Source: a virus | IMG/VR virus record: IMGVR_UViG_3300042564_004195 | Span: 1-50,145 of that record | Reading direction: 5' to 3' (one strand) | DNA length: 50,145 nt | Shown: one piece after another, positions 35,001 to 42,285 of the stretch | How positions within the stretch are numbered: the first letter of the stretch is position 1 | Layout of the letters: every line of letters starts with the position of its first letter | Notes under the pieces: model-generated | The model's database searches: none | What the model saw: only the letters and a program-made list of their open reading frames with translations | What the model was told of the DNA's origin: nothing | Position numbers and translations under genes: made by a program

Positions 35001-36135
35001 TATAACTGGTACAACTATAACTCAACTTGGATCAGCAATAGATGGATCTAGTGGTGGTCAATATTGCGGATCTGCGGTTGCAATTAATAACAATGGGACT
35101 ATAATTGCGGTTTCATCTGGAGGAAATGCAAATGCTGGAGTAGTTCGCGTGTATCAATTAGTGTCCGGTCAGTGGTCGCAACTTGGTGGAGATCTTGCTG
35201 GTAAAAGCGCCAATGATAATTCTAATAATATATCATTAAGTGGATCAGGCACACGCATTGCAATAGGCGCGCCTGGAGTTGATGATAATGGACTTAATAG
35301 CGGTCAAGTGCGCATATTTGAATATAATCAAACTACTACAACTTGGGAACAACTTGGCACCAATATTAATGGATCTGCAGCAGGATATGCTAGTGGTTCT
35401 GCAGTAGTGCTATCACGTGATGGACAAACTCTTGCAATAGGCACGCCAAATGCTGACACTCTTGGAAAAACAGATAATGGATATGTACGTTTGTACAGAC
35501 TCTCTGGTAATAGTTGGAAATTATTAACTGGCAATTTATCTGGAGAAAATTCTACCGAAAAATCAGGATCAGTCCTTGCACTCAGTTCAAATGGTAATAC
35601 TGTAATAATTGGTGCGCCAACATATAATGCTAATCGTGGACTTGTACGAGCAATAACATTTTCATCAACTCCAACAATAACAAATGAATTATGGTGTTCT
35701 GGTACAAATACTGGAAATAAATTTGGTATAACTGGAAACAGCAATCAGTGGAGACTGTCTGGACTACTTCCGTCTGGATATAGCCTTGAAGACTTTTGGT
35801 GTGGAAATGGTTTTTATTCAGACAACGTAAATTTTGCAAAAGCATACAGAGCGTCTGATAATAAATATTACTTGTTTGCTGTTGGAAAAAATGGCCATTA
35901 TCAAGCTGGAAATGGAAGTGCACTTCAATTAAATAGTTGGACCCGTCTTAATTTAAGTTCAGAAATTGTAGAAAAAATAGTTGATATACAATGTGTATCA
36001 CCTTATGACTCTGAAGACTATACAGTCTTGTTATTAGATGATGGTTCACTATATTTTTCTGGATATAATGCCTATATGATTGATCCAAATTTACCAAATA
36101 ACGCATTGAGAACAGACTTTACACGCATTAAATAA
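32059..36135 (+). CDS. Giant adhesin: collar, RCC1 and nested FG-GAP propeller
   Basis: A 1358-residue fibre/adhesin. Residues about 168-370 are a tail collar domain (PIGTIQPYSSVTSVPSGWLS, LPDLRGRVTLGAG, SHAHTISTDGAHTHF, GAHTHTIG) with several His-x-His pairs fit for metal binding as in T4 gp12. Residues about 494-815 are RCC1-like blades (LWAIGLIWHNPYN; LWIAGYNQHGILGRG; VIYGWGYNGNGILGDNT). About 830-1208 are FG-GAP-like repeats of S-L-S-S-S-G-N-R-L-A-I-G-V-P type, seven or so. About 1210-1357 return to RCC1-like sequence (YLFAVGKNGHYQAGNG; LLLDDGSLYFSGYN). The FG-GAP propeller therefore appears inserted into the RCC1 propeller. It is likely a major receptor-binding protein. Confidence 0.82.
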   Translation: MDSIQFSEFSTTGVNISDTFDIWRQKTNGVVTELTDLRNDISPLFYSTGQNSSSLLRTVTLDTPQTITGTKTFSGGTAVSPILKIDAAGVYYEEGTLVSTVPLKSNKIIIGSQLQLGAHQYSIPVNNPTESSLLRKEGNSLAWTSLSGIIAQIQSEGAVNVSTTNVVLPIGTIQPYSSVTSVPSGWLSCGGARFKGGDYPELATLLLATYGPIFTTQTGNTIAPSVSYNASWWYTLPDLRGRVTLGAGTGTDIAAGQQTFTLGGSGGKYSHALTIAEMPSHAHTISTDGAHTHFISTADIFNTSAFIINDQSGDKIVSSDNVPTSIGNYRDNRYDTQSAGAHTHTIGNTGGSQTHSIIQPYLVTNYIIKATPDSVVNTFIDRGNVFDIIRGTESIQSLSLANGGTGVLNLRHDPTLTINVDRQLGIAESSITPDKLATNSVDPSKLSLGGPSWDSASATLFEGNDPNTRKRVATREYVDALVFKKGPAAKLVNKPSHAPHSSAPGFGEFCYINHDGVPIITGGSPYSRFGHADKYSHCEMPLPDNRKAVELHVTRYSACALDNEGELWAIGLIWHNPYNMVPFPGTANVDVRVKEWTKAYNPLYNYSAGNKIKKVIISGGYDIQNVAVIDTSNRLWIAGYNQHGILGRGNNGRTTTNTGTKPAGETTPVLENVFDACIIGTWNGTIETATCIALTSSGIHVSGYGSTGLRGDGLNPAAVNSTFNTVTIPDITDYSSCRLYAGGEDSATTAFLVSGSGNVIYGWGYNGNGILGDNTTSNKNRPTVIWEDPNLNIDKVYTTTHTDGTGAAYIFGSKNNATTKLGADITTSTSGHLLGTSISSSDTANIIATSSPGIGTGRVQCYQYSGTAWNAYGAVINGSENASNFGNSVSLSSSGNRLAIGVPDGQRVGTNIFGQVRIYDYSGGAWSQLGTNLNGSQAGSKFGGTVALSGDGNTFIVGAPNTSKSFNGTVSTLVGQVRAYSITGTTITQLGSAIDGSSGGQYCGSAVAINNNGTIIAVSSGGNANAGVVRVYQLVSGQWSQLGGDLAGKSANDNSNNISLSGSGTRIAIGAPGVDDNGLNSGQVRIFEYNQTTTTWEQLGTNINGSAAGYASGSAVVLSRDGQTLAIGTPNADTLGKTDNGYVRLYRLSGNSWKLLTGNLSGENSTEKSGSVLALSSNGNTVIIGAPTYNANRGLVRAITFSSTPTITNELWCSGTNTGNKFGITGNSNQWRLSGLLPSGYSLEDFWCGNGFYSDNVNFAKAYRASDNKYYLFAVGKNGHYQAGNGSALQLNSWTRLNLSSEIVEKIVDIQCVSPYDSEDYTVLLLDDGSLYFSGYNAYMIDPNLPNNALRTDFTRIK

Positions 36136-36136
36136 T

Positions 36137-37804
36137 ATGTCAGATTATAAAAAAATAATTTTAAAAAATAGTCCAGTTCCTGGTGCAGTTCCACTAGAAG
36201 ATTTCTTGGATTTTGGCGAATTAGCACTTAATTATGCTGATAAAAAATTGTATTATAAAGAACTTGGCGGAGGAATTGTTGTACATGAGACTCCATATCT
36301 TGACGACGAAGGCAGTCAAAATTCCGTGGTAAAGAGAAATGGTGATGGCTCTGGTGTTTTTAATGGAGTCATTAGTAATGTATCTGATCCAGACCTGTAT
36401 GCATTAGATATTTCTTCTAGTGCGTCTACTACTGCTCAGGTGTCTGCTCTAAACACTCAAACCGCAATAAATGCATCTGCAGTGAGTGGTATTGGTGCAA
36501 ATATAAACAGCGCCTCTGGTATTGGCGCAATTATAAGCAGCGGTAGTTCTACAGCTGCAGTTATAAGCAGCAATAGTTCCACATATCATGCAGAATTTGG
36601 AAATAGAGCTACAAATAATTCATCTGCAATTGAAAGAATTCGTGGTGCATTTGTGTGGTTCTATAACACATTTAAAGGTCGATTGCAAACCGCAAATATA
36701 GCTGCTGATCGCAATTGGACACTACCAGATCGTTCAGGCACGATATTATTAGATTCAAGTATACGCAGTGGAAAAACAATCTACGTTGATGCTGGTGTCG
36801 GTACAGACACTCGTAATGGATTTACGGCATATTCATATACTCCGTATGCAACCATAAGCGCTGCTGTAACAGACTCATCACCAGGTGATTTGGTTTATGT
36901 TCGAGCAGGTACATATAATATTACTTTATCGATCAACCTTAACGATGAAGGAAGCCTATATTTTGAACCAGGAGCAACAGTTAATGTTGCAACAGGTGTT
37001 ACAGCATTTTCTTTTAATCAAACCACAAATATTTTTCCAGTAGCTAATTCAATACGTATTCAAGGACATGCTGATTTTGTATTAACTGGCTCAGCAGGAA
37101 TACTAACAATACCCACTTCAAATAATACTTCTTCACCACCTATTGTTGCATTTGAATGTAATAGTATCACTGGTCCAAATGCCGCTACTGGTACGCTTTT
37201 TAATATTGAGAACGGAGTATTGTCTGTTGATGCTAAAACTATAGCAATGACAAACACATTTACTGCTTCAAATGCTACTGTATTTAATATTACTGGCACT
37301 GGAGATGTTACAGCAAGAATTCCATATGTATATTGTGGAAGATTTGTTAATGGTTCTGGCGCAGCTAATGTTGGTGGCGGTGCTGTTGCTCAGATAAATG
37401 CTGACGTTTGGACATTGGTAACATACAACGCAACAGCTGGTATGAGTCTAAGGTTAATTACTACTAACTTTAGAATAGTTAATTATAATCATGTTGGTGT
37501 AGGTGCTGCATTAAGTTGGACAGAAAATACCACATATGAAAGTCATGCTTTCCGAGGAATTACTTGGAATAGTTTGGCTGGTCAACCGAATATAACATTT
37601 GCTTCTACCAATGGTTCAACAACTAATAAAATTATTAGACTATCCCAAACAAATATAATGCGTGCGGCAACGACAAACAGTTTAAGCTCTAATGTGCCTA
37701 TAAATGTAGGAACATATGGTACATTTGCATCAGCGCCAGCAACTTCAAACGTTACATTTAAGATTGGTTCATTCACAGTAGATGCAGACGTAAACACTTA
37801 TTAA
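36137..37804 (+). CDS. Beta-helix fibre/adhesin protein
   Basis: A 555-residue protein. The N-terminal ILKNSPVPGAVPLEDFLDFG plus ELALNYADKKLYYK is a fibre-attachment motif also present in the gene at 45623 (IIGKVPLESDLTYGEVALNY). Residues about 85-155 are Ser/Ala/Ile repeats (GIGANINSASGIGAIISSGS). About 210-500 form a parallel beta-helix: GKTIYVDAGVGTDTRNGFTA, PYATISAAV, DLVYVRAGTYNI. The same module occurs in the genes at 37815 and 45623. Pectin-lyase-like folds of this kind can bind or cut glycans, but no catalytic residues are identified. Confidence 0.75.
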   Translation: MSDYKKIILKNSPVPGAVPLEDFLDFGELALNYADKKLYYKELGGGIVVHETPYLDDEGSQNSVVKRNGDGSGVFNGVISNVSDPDLYALDISSSASTTAQVSALNTQTAINASAVSGIGANINSASGIGAIISSGSSTAAVISSNSSTYHAEFGNRATNNSSAIERIRGAFVWFYNTFKGRLQTANIAADRNWTLPDRSGTILLDSSIRSGKTIYVDAGVGTDTRNGFTAYSYTPYATISAAVTDSSPGDLVYVRAGTYNITLSINLNDEGSLYFEPGATVNVATGVTAFSFNQTTNIFPVANSIRIQGHADFVLTGSAGILTIPTSNNTSSPPIVAFECNSITGPNAATGTLFNIENGVLSVDAKTIAMTNTFTASNATVFNITGTGDVTARIPYVYCGRFVNGSGAANVGGGAVAQINADVWTLVTYNATAGMSLRLITTNFRIVNYNHVGVGAALSWTENTTYESHAFRGITWNSLAGQPNITFASTNGSTTNKIIRLSQTNIMRAATTNSLSSNVPINVGTYGTFASAPATSNVTFKIGSFTVDADVNTY

Positions 37805-37814
37805 TTTTAAAAAT

Positions 37815-39056
37815 ATGAGTCAACAAACACTATACAACGATTTGGTAATTACTGGTGACCTAACAGTTTCTGGTACCACTACTACAATTAATACAAATAA
37901 TCTAACTGTAGAAGATAAAAATATTATTATTGGTAATGTAGACTCTCCATCAAATATTACTGGAGATGGTGGCGGACTTACATTAAAAGCTGCTAGCGAT
38001 AAAACCTTTAATTGGGTGTCAGGTGCTGATAGATGGACGTCAAATGTTGGCGTTGAAGCTAGTGCGCTTGTACGTACTGGAGGCACAACTGCGCAATTTT
38101 TAAAGGCTGATGGCACTACACAAGAATTAACTACTGGAAAAACGATTTATGTTGATGCAGGTGTAGGTACAGACACGCGGCCTGGGTTTAACAAATATGA
38201 TATATCAAAACCATATGCAACTATTGGCGCAGCAGTGTCTGCTTCTGCCAGTGACGATACAGTTTATGTTCGTGCTGGAGCTTATACAATATCTTCACAA
38301 ATTAGTTTAGACTCTAAGGGTAATATATATTTTGAAACTGGAACAGCCATTACGGTTGCTGGCAATACAGTTGCATTTTCTCTTACTGCAAATGAAACTA
38401 AAACAGTTAATGGATTTGCTCAATTTACGTTAAGTGATACAGCAGACATACTAACACAATCAAATGGAACTCTATTTTTAGAATATCAAAGCATTACAAG
38501 CACCTCAACAGACACACTATTTAGAATATCTGGAGGCACATTAAATACAAGTTTTGCGAGTATTGTAGCGTCTACAACAGACGGATTTGTGTTGACAGGA
38601 AGTGGAACACTGGTAATTCGCCGTTCCCACACCGCGTCATGTAAACAATTTTTAAACTGCGATACTAGTGGAGCTGTTACTATGGACATATGGACTGTTG
38701 TAGGAGCTTCTACAGATGCAACTATTCGCGTTGTTAATCATAATGGATTTTCATATCGTGGAGTTAACTTAAACAACAACTCATCTAGTCCATGCATCGT
38801 TTTTGCATACACCGGTGGAACTAATGCTCCAGTCTTACGAAACTTAAGATTAACAACAAGCGGAACTGGTATTTCTATTAATGCTGCTACTGCAACAAGA
38901 GATATATTCTTAGATCAAATTAAAATAAATGCTGTTAACAGTCTATCATCTACCGCACCTACAACCGTTTATTCTACCACAACATACAGCACTGTCGCGC
39001 CTGACACTAACGTAACAGTAGACGGGCAATATAATATAATGTCTAAACTTTTCTAA
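37815..39056 (+). CDS. Beta-helix fibre protein
   Basis: A 413-residue paralogue of the neighbours. The N-terminus YNDLVITGDLTVSGTTTTIN and NLTVEDKNIIIGNVDSPSNI is a repeat type common in marine phage fibres. RTGGTTAQFLKADGTTQELT links to the beta-helix (GKTIYVDAGVGTDTRPGFNK, YATIGAAVSASASDDTVYVR). The C-terminus TTVYSTTTYSTVAPDTNVTV plus DGQYNIMSKLF is repeated almost exactly at the end of the gene at 40456, because the DNA from 38957 onward has been duplicated. No promoter motif precedes it. Confidence 0.75.
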   Translation: MSQQTLYNDLVITGDLTVSGTTTTINTNNLTVEDKNIIIGNVDSPSNITGDGGGLTLKAASDKTFNWVSGADRWTSNVGVEASALVRTGGTTAQFLKADGTTQELTTGKTIYVDAGVGTDTRPGFNKYDISKPYATIGAAVSASASDDTVYVRAGAYTISSQISLDSKGNIYFETGTAITVAGNTVAFSLTANETKTVNGFAQFTLSDTADILTQSNGTLFLEYQSITSTSTDTLFRISGGTLNTSFASIVASTTDGFVLTGSGTLVIRRSHTASCKQFLNCDTSGAVTMDIWTVVGASTDATIRVVNHNGFSYRGVNLNNNSSSPCIVFAYTGGTNAPVLRNLRLTTSGTGISINAATATRDIFLDQIKINAVNSLSSTAPTTVYSTTTYSTVAPDTNVTVDGQYNIMSKLF

Positions 39057-39463
39057 AACTATGGCAACAGGACCACTAACAATAAATAATTATTTAATAA
39101 ATAACAATACAACGATAACTGGTGACTTAACAGTTGATGGAACTATTATTACAACATTTGATTCGACTATAACTGGAAGTGGTAAAACTTTTAGCAATGC
39201 TGATTCTGGTAAAACATTTCAAGTCTCTGGAACAAATACATTAGTTCTCCCTACCTATGCATCAGCAAAAACTGGATGGAGCATTGGCATTGTAAATGTA
39301 GGCGGAAATACACTTACTGTTAATATTGCTGGGGGATCTGGAAATACAATTAATGATGTTACAACATTTAACAATACAGTAAAATATTCTTTAGTTAATA
39401 TCTATAAATCTGATATATCTGGTAAATTTATTGCAATAGGTGTCTTGTATTAGTCATGAATAT
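38957..39463 (+). repeat. Duplicated fibre cassette, copy 1
   Basis: Covers the last about 100 bp of the 37815 gene, all of the 39061 gene and the first bases (ATGAATAT) of the protease gene. It matches 40566-41074 nearly base for base at the start (offset 1609), with small in-frame indels near the start of the small gene and scattered substitutions. Confidence 0.85.
39061..39453 (+). CDS. Small fibre tip/adaptor protein, copy 1
   Basis: A 130-residue beta-rich protein. MATGPLTINN and TTITGDLTVDGTIITTFDST form a short shaft-like part, followed by KTFQVSGTNTLVLPTYASAK and NVGGNTLTVNIAGGSGNTIN, a beta domain seen at fibre tips. The gene at 40670 is a close paralogue. It lies 4 bp after the beta-helix fibre gene and 2 bp before the serine protease gene. 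It may be a trimeric adaptor bearing the next protein. No enzymatic motif. Confidence 0.7.
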   Translation: MATGPLTINNYLINNNTTITGDLTVDGTIITTFDSTITGSGKTFSNADSGKTFQVSGTNTLVLPTYASAKTGWSIGIVNVGGNTLTVNIAGGSGNTINDVTTFNNTVKYSLVNIYKSDISGKFIAIGVLY

Positions 39464-40448
39464 ACGAAATATTAATCTTGCAGCAGCATCGAGCAATATT
39501 ATTAATCCTGCATTTGGCGCGATGCGTTCTAAAACCGATGCAGAAATGCTTTCTATGTTAGGAACAAAGCCAGGCGGTGCAGTTAACATGGAATTATGGT
39601 CTGCTAGAAACTCAACAGCTAATCCTCCAACATACACTCGAAACCCAAATTTATGGTGCAATGAACTTGTGTCTCAACTTACTGCTGCCGTAGCTTATAA
39701 AGATGATGTAACTGGTGGTAAACAAAGCTATGGCGGCATATTAATAAGCCCGCGACACGTTCTTTATTGTGATCATGCTCACCCTCATGCAAAAAACACA
39801 TGGGAAGTAAATTATAATAGTAATAAAGAATGTAAGTTGCACTTTGTTCTTGAGAACGGAAATGTAGTAGAAGCTATACAAATTGCGCAAACTCTAGTTA
39901 GGTCTACTCGCGATAGGCCTGGAGCATACACCCCGGCCGATTGGCCAAGCGGAGTGGCACCTGCCCAAGATTTGTGTGTAGCAGTACTTGATAGAGACGT
40001 TCAGGCGCTTGGTGTGCATGTTATGCCAATACCAAAATTAACATTGCAAGACTTGGGTTATATCGCAACTCCTGTTATCTCACATATTCATGTCACGCAG
40101 GGATACGAAAGAACTACTTCTATAATCCCACCGACACCACGTTCTGATTATCCACAATATCATAATTCAATGGTTGCGGTAGGATATGGTGGTATGTCAG
40201 ACCCTCCATTAAATTCAACACTAAAAACTATTGATTATGCAGTATGGAACGGAGACAGTGGCACACCGTCAATGATACTATTAAATGGAAAATTATATTT
40301 ACACAGACTTATAGGAGCATCAAATATTCCCAATAACATTGGTCATATTAACGCAATGATTGCAGTCGCTGAAGACGATGCTATATCTCGTGGAAGGTTA
40401 GCCGCACGTACTGGAATAACAGTTCCACTAGTGCCAGTTTTAATTTAA
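39456..40448 (+). CDS. Trypsin-like serine protease in the fibre locus
   Basis: A 330-residue protein with the three blocks of a chymotrypsin-fold protease: YGGILISPRHVLYCDHAHPH with His107, AQDLCVAVLDRD with Asp172, and VWNGDSGTPSM with Ser268. The G-D-S-G-x-P motif and its spacing from the other residues are typical. The N-terminal 80 residues are unlike proteases and may attach it to the fibre. There is no signal peptide. The two small genes at 39061 and 40670 are paralogues, and this gene stands between them at the same place where the second copy is followed by an FG-GAP adhesin. A virion-borne protease could degrade host surface proteins or mature fibre proteins. Activity is inferred. 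Confidence 0.85.
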   Translation: MNIRNINLAAASSNIINPAFGAMRSKTDAEMLSMLGTKPGGAVNMELWSARNSTANPPTYTRNPNLWCNELVSQLTAAVAYKDDVTGGKQSYGGILISPRHVLYCDHAHPHAKNTWEVNYNSNKECKLHFVLENGNVVEAIQIAQTLVRSTRDRPGAYTPADWPSGVAPAQDLCVAVLDRDVQALGVHVMPIPKLTLQDLGYIATPVISHIHVTQGYERTTSIIPPTPRSDYPQYHNSMVAVGYGGMSDPPLNSTLKTIDYAVWNGDSGTPSMILLNGKLYLHRLIGASNIPNNIGHINAMIAVAEDDAISRGRLAARTGITVPLVPVLI

Positions 40449-40455
40449 ATATAAT

Positions 40456-40665
40456 ATGTCTACTACATCTATTAATATTATACCTCAAAACGGTAACTCT
40501 TCTGTAGTTGCTATTGATTGCGGCACTTCAACTCCAAAATTAGGCGGTACAGTAGATATATCCGAACCTACAACCGTTTATTCTACCACAACATACAGCA
40601 CTTTCGCGCCTGACACTAACGTAACAGTAGACGGGCAATACAATATAATGTCTAAACTTTTCTAA
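40456..40665 (+). CDS. Short remnant-like fibre protein
   Basis: A 69-residue frame. Residues 1-38 (MSTTSINIIPQNGNSSVVAI ...) are unique; residues 39-69 repeat the C-terminus of the 37815 fibre (TTVYSTTTYSTFAPDTNVTV) with one substitution. It looks like a truncated or rebuilt end of a beta-helix gene carried along with the duplication. It has its own ATG 8 bp after the protease stop but no clear ribosome binding site; whether it makes a product is unknown. Confidence 0.5.
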   Translation: MSTTSINIIPQNGNSSVVAIDCGTSTPKLGGTVDISEPTTVYSTTTYSTFAPDTNVTVDGQYNIMSKLF

Positions 40666-41074
40666 AACTATGGCAACAGGACCACTAACAATAAATAACA
40701 ACACAACAATAACTGGTGACTTAACTGTTAAGTCAGACTTAACAGTTGATGGTAATATTATTACGTCAATCGATTCGACTATAACAGGAAGCGGTAAAAC
40801 TTTTAGCAATGCTGATTCTAGTAAAACATTTCATGTTTCTGGAACAAATACACTAGTTCTTCCTACCTATGCATCCGCTGATACTGCATGGAGCATTGGC
40901 ATTGTAAATGTAGGCGGAAATACACTTACAATTAATATTGCAACAGGTTCAGGAAATACAATTAATGATGCAGTCACAATAAGCAATACAGTAAAATATT
41001 CATCAATTTATATCTATAAATCTGATATATCTGGTAAATTTATTGCAATAGGCACGTTATATTAACATGAATAT
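40566..41074 (+). repeat. Duplicated fibre cassette, copy 2
   Basis: Second copy of 38957-39463. It ends, like copy 1, at an ATGAATAT start, but the gene that follows encodes an FG-GAP adhesin rather than a protease. Confidence 0.85.
40670..41065 (+). CDS. Small fibre tip/adaptor protein, copy 2
   Basis: A 131-residue paralogue of the 39061 product, differing by an indel in the shaft part (a TVKSDL-type repeat here replaces an extra LINN there) and a few substitutions (KTFHVSGTNTLVLPTYASAD). The C-terminus YKSDISGKFIAIGTLY is nearly identical. It lies 1 bp before the FG-GAP adhesin gene. Confidence 0.7.
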   Translation: MATGPLTINNNTTITGDLTVKSDLTVDGNIITSIDSTITGSGKTFSNADSSKTFHVSGTNTLVLPTYASADTAWSIGIVNVGGNTLTINIATGSGNTINDAVTISNTVKYSSIYIYKSDISGKFIAIGTLY

Positions 41075-42275
41075 CAGTGATTTTAGAAAAGTAGTATTAT
41101 CTAACCAAACTATAATACTAGACTCACCAATGCTAAACGCAATTGCGGCAGGTGATGATTTTGGGTTTAGCGTTGCGATGAATGCTACCGGTACAGTTTG
41201 TATAATAGGCGCTCCAAATTTTGATACAAATAATAAAGGGCGAGCAGTTGTCTATGCATTCAATGCAACTGCTAAATTATGGGAACAGCGAGGAGCTCCA
41301 TTCCTTGGAGCTCTTAGCGGTCAAAAGCTTGGTTATTCTGTTGCTATAAATGGTGATGGAACCAGAATAGTTATTGGCAGTCCAGGAAATTCTAATGTTC
41401 AAGTTTATTCTTGGAATGAAACGTCATATACTGTTATAAGAAATAGTACTGCAACTGCAACCGCTGCTGGTTGGAGCGTTGCGATAAATTCTGCTGGAAA
41501 TCGTATTGCAGTTGGAGCACCAACAAATAGTGCCACTGGAACTGATAGAGGAGCAGTTGAAATATTAGATTATTCTGGAAGCGGAACAACTTGGAATTCA
41601 CATGGAATAATCGCATATGGAGAGGCAAATGGAGATAAATCTGGTTGGTGTGTATCATTAAATTCGAGTGGAAATAGAGTTGCAATTGGTGCACCATTTA
41701 ACGATATTGGAGGAACAATTACTCAAGCAGGTCATACTAGAGTTTATCATAATACATCCGGAACAAGTTGGATCAAATTAGGAATAGATCTAGATGGTTC
41801 CAGTATAAATGAACAGTCTGGATTTAATATCTCGTTAAATGATGTTGGAGATATTGTTGCGATAGGAAATATACAGGATGACACCAGCGCAAACAACGAT
41901 GCTGGAACGACTAGAGTGTATAAATGGAGCGGTGGTGCTGGCACATCTGGATCATGGTCTCAGCAAGGACTAGATTTAAATGGAAATCCTGGAGACTTAC
42001 TTGGCTATTCAGTGTCACTAAATTCTGAAGGAAATATATTGGCAATTGGAGCTCCATTTAGAGACAATGCTAGTGGAATCGACTCGGGAGGGGCCCAAGT
42101 TTATGAATTTGATAATACTAATGTCATTTGGAAACAAATACGTCCATTATTACAAGGACAATCTGTCGGTGAACAATCTGGGCTTTCTGTATCTCTTAGT
42201 AAAAATTCTAAAAAAATAATAGTTGGCGCGCCATATACATCTACTGGAGGAACTGCTAGAATTTATTCAATATAA
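41067..42275 (+). CDS. FG-GAP beta-propeller adhesin
   Basis: A 402-residue protein made almost entirely of FG-GAP-like repeats of about 50 residues: DDFGFSVAMNATGTVCIIGA, KLGYSVAINGDGTRIVIGSP, AGWSVAINSAGNRIAVGAPT, KSGWCVSLNSSGNRVAIGAP, QSGFNISLNDVGDIVAIGN, LLGYSVSLNSEGNILAIGAP and QSGLSVSLSKNSKKIIVGAP: seven blades, fitting a seven-bladed integrin-like propeller. Similar repeats form part of the giant adhesin at 32059. Calcium-binding D-x-D/N-x-D/N-x-x loops are partly present. Probably receptor binding. Confidence 0.8.
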   Translation: MNISDFRKVVLSNQTIILDSPMLNAIAAGDDFGFSVAMNATGTVCIIGAPNFDTNNKGRAVVYAFNATAKLWEQRGAPFLGALSGQKLGYSVAINGDGTRIVIGSPGNSNVQVYSWNETSYTVIRNSTATATAAGWSVAINSAGNRIAVGAPTNSATGTDRGAVEILDYSGSGTTWNSHGIIAYGEANGDKSGWCVSLNSSGNRVAIGAPFNDIGGTITQAGHTRVYHNTSGTSWIKLGIDLDGSSINEQSGFNISLNDVGDIVAIGNIQDDTSANNDAGTTRVYKWSGGAGTSGSWSQQGLDLNGNPGDLLGYSVSLNSEGNILAIGAPFRDNASGIDSGGAQVYEFDNTNVIWKQIRPLLQGQSVGEQSGLSVSLSKNSKKIIVGAPYTSTGGTARIYSI

Positions 42276-42278
42276 ATA
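42271..42278 (+). promoter_or_regulatory. TATAAATA late promoter element (42286 gene)
   Basis: Exact consensus across the upstream stop codon, 7 nt before the ATG at 42286. Confidence 0.6.
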
Positions 42279-42285
42279 AGCTTAT

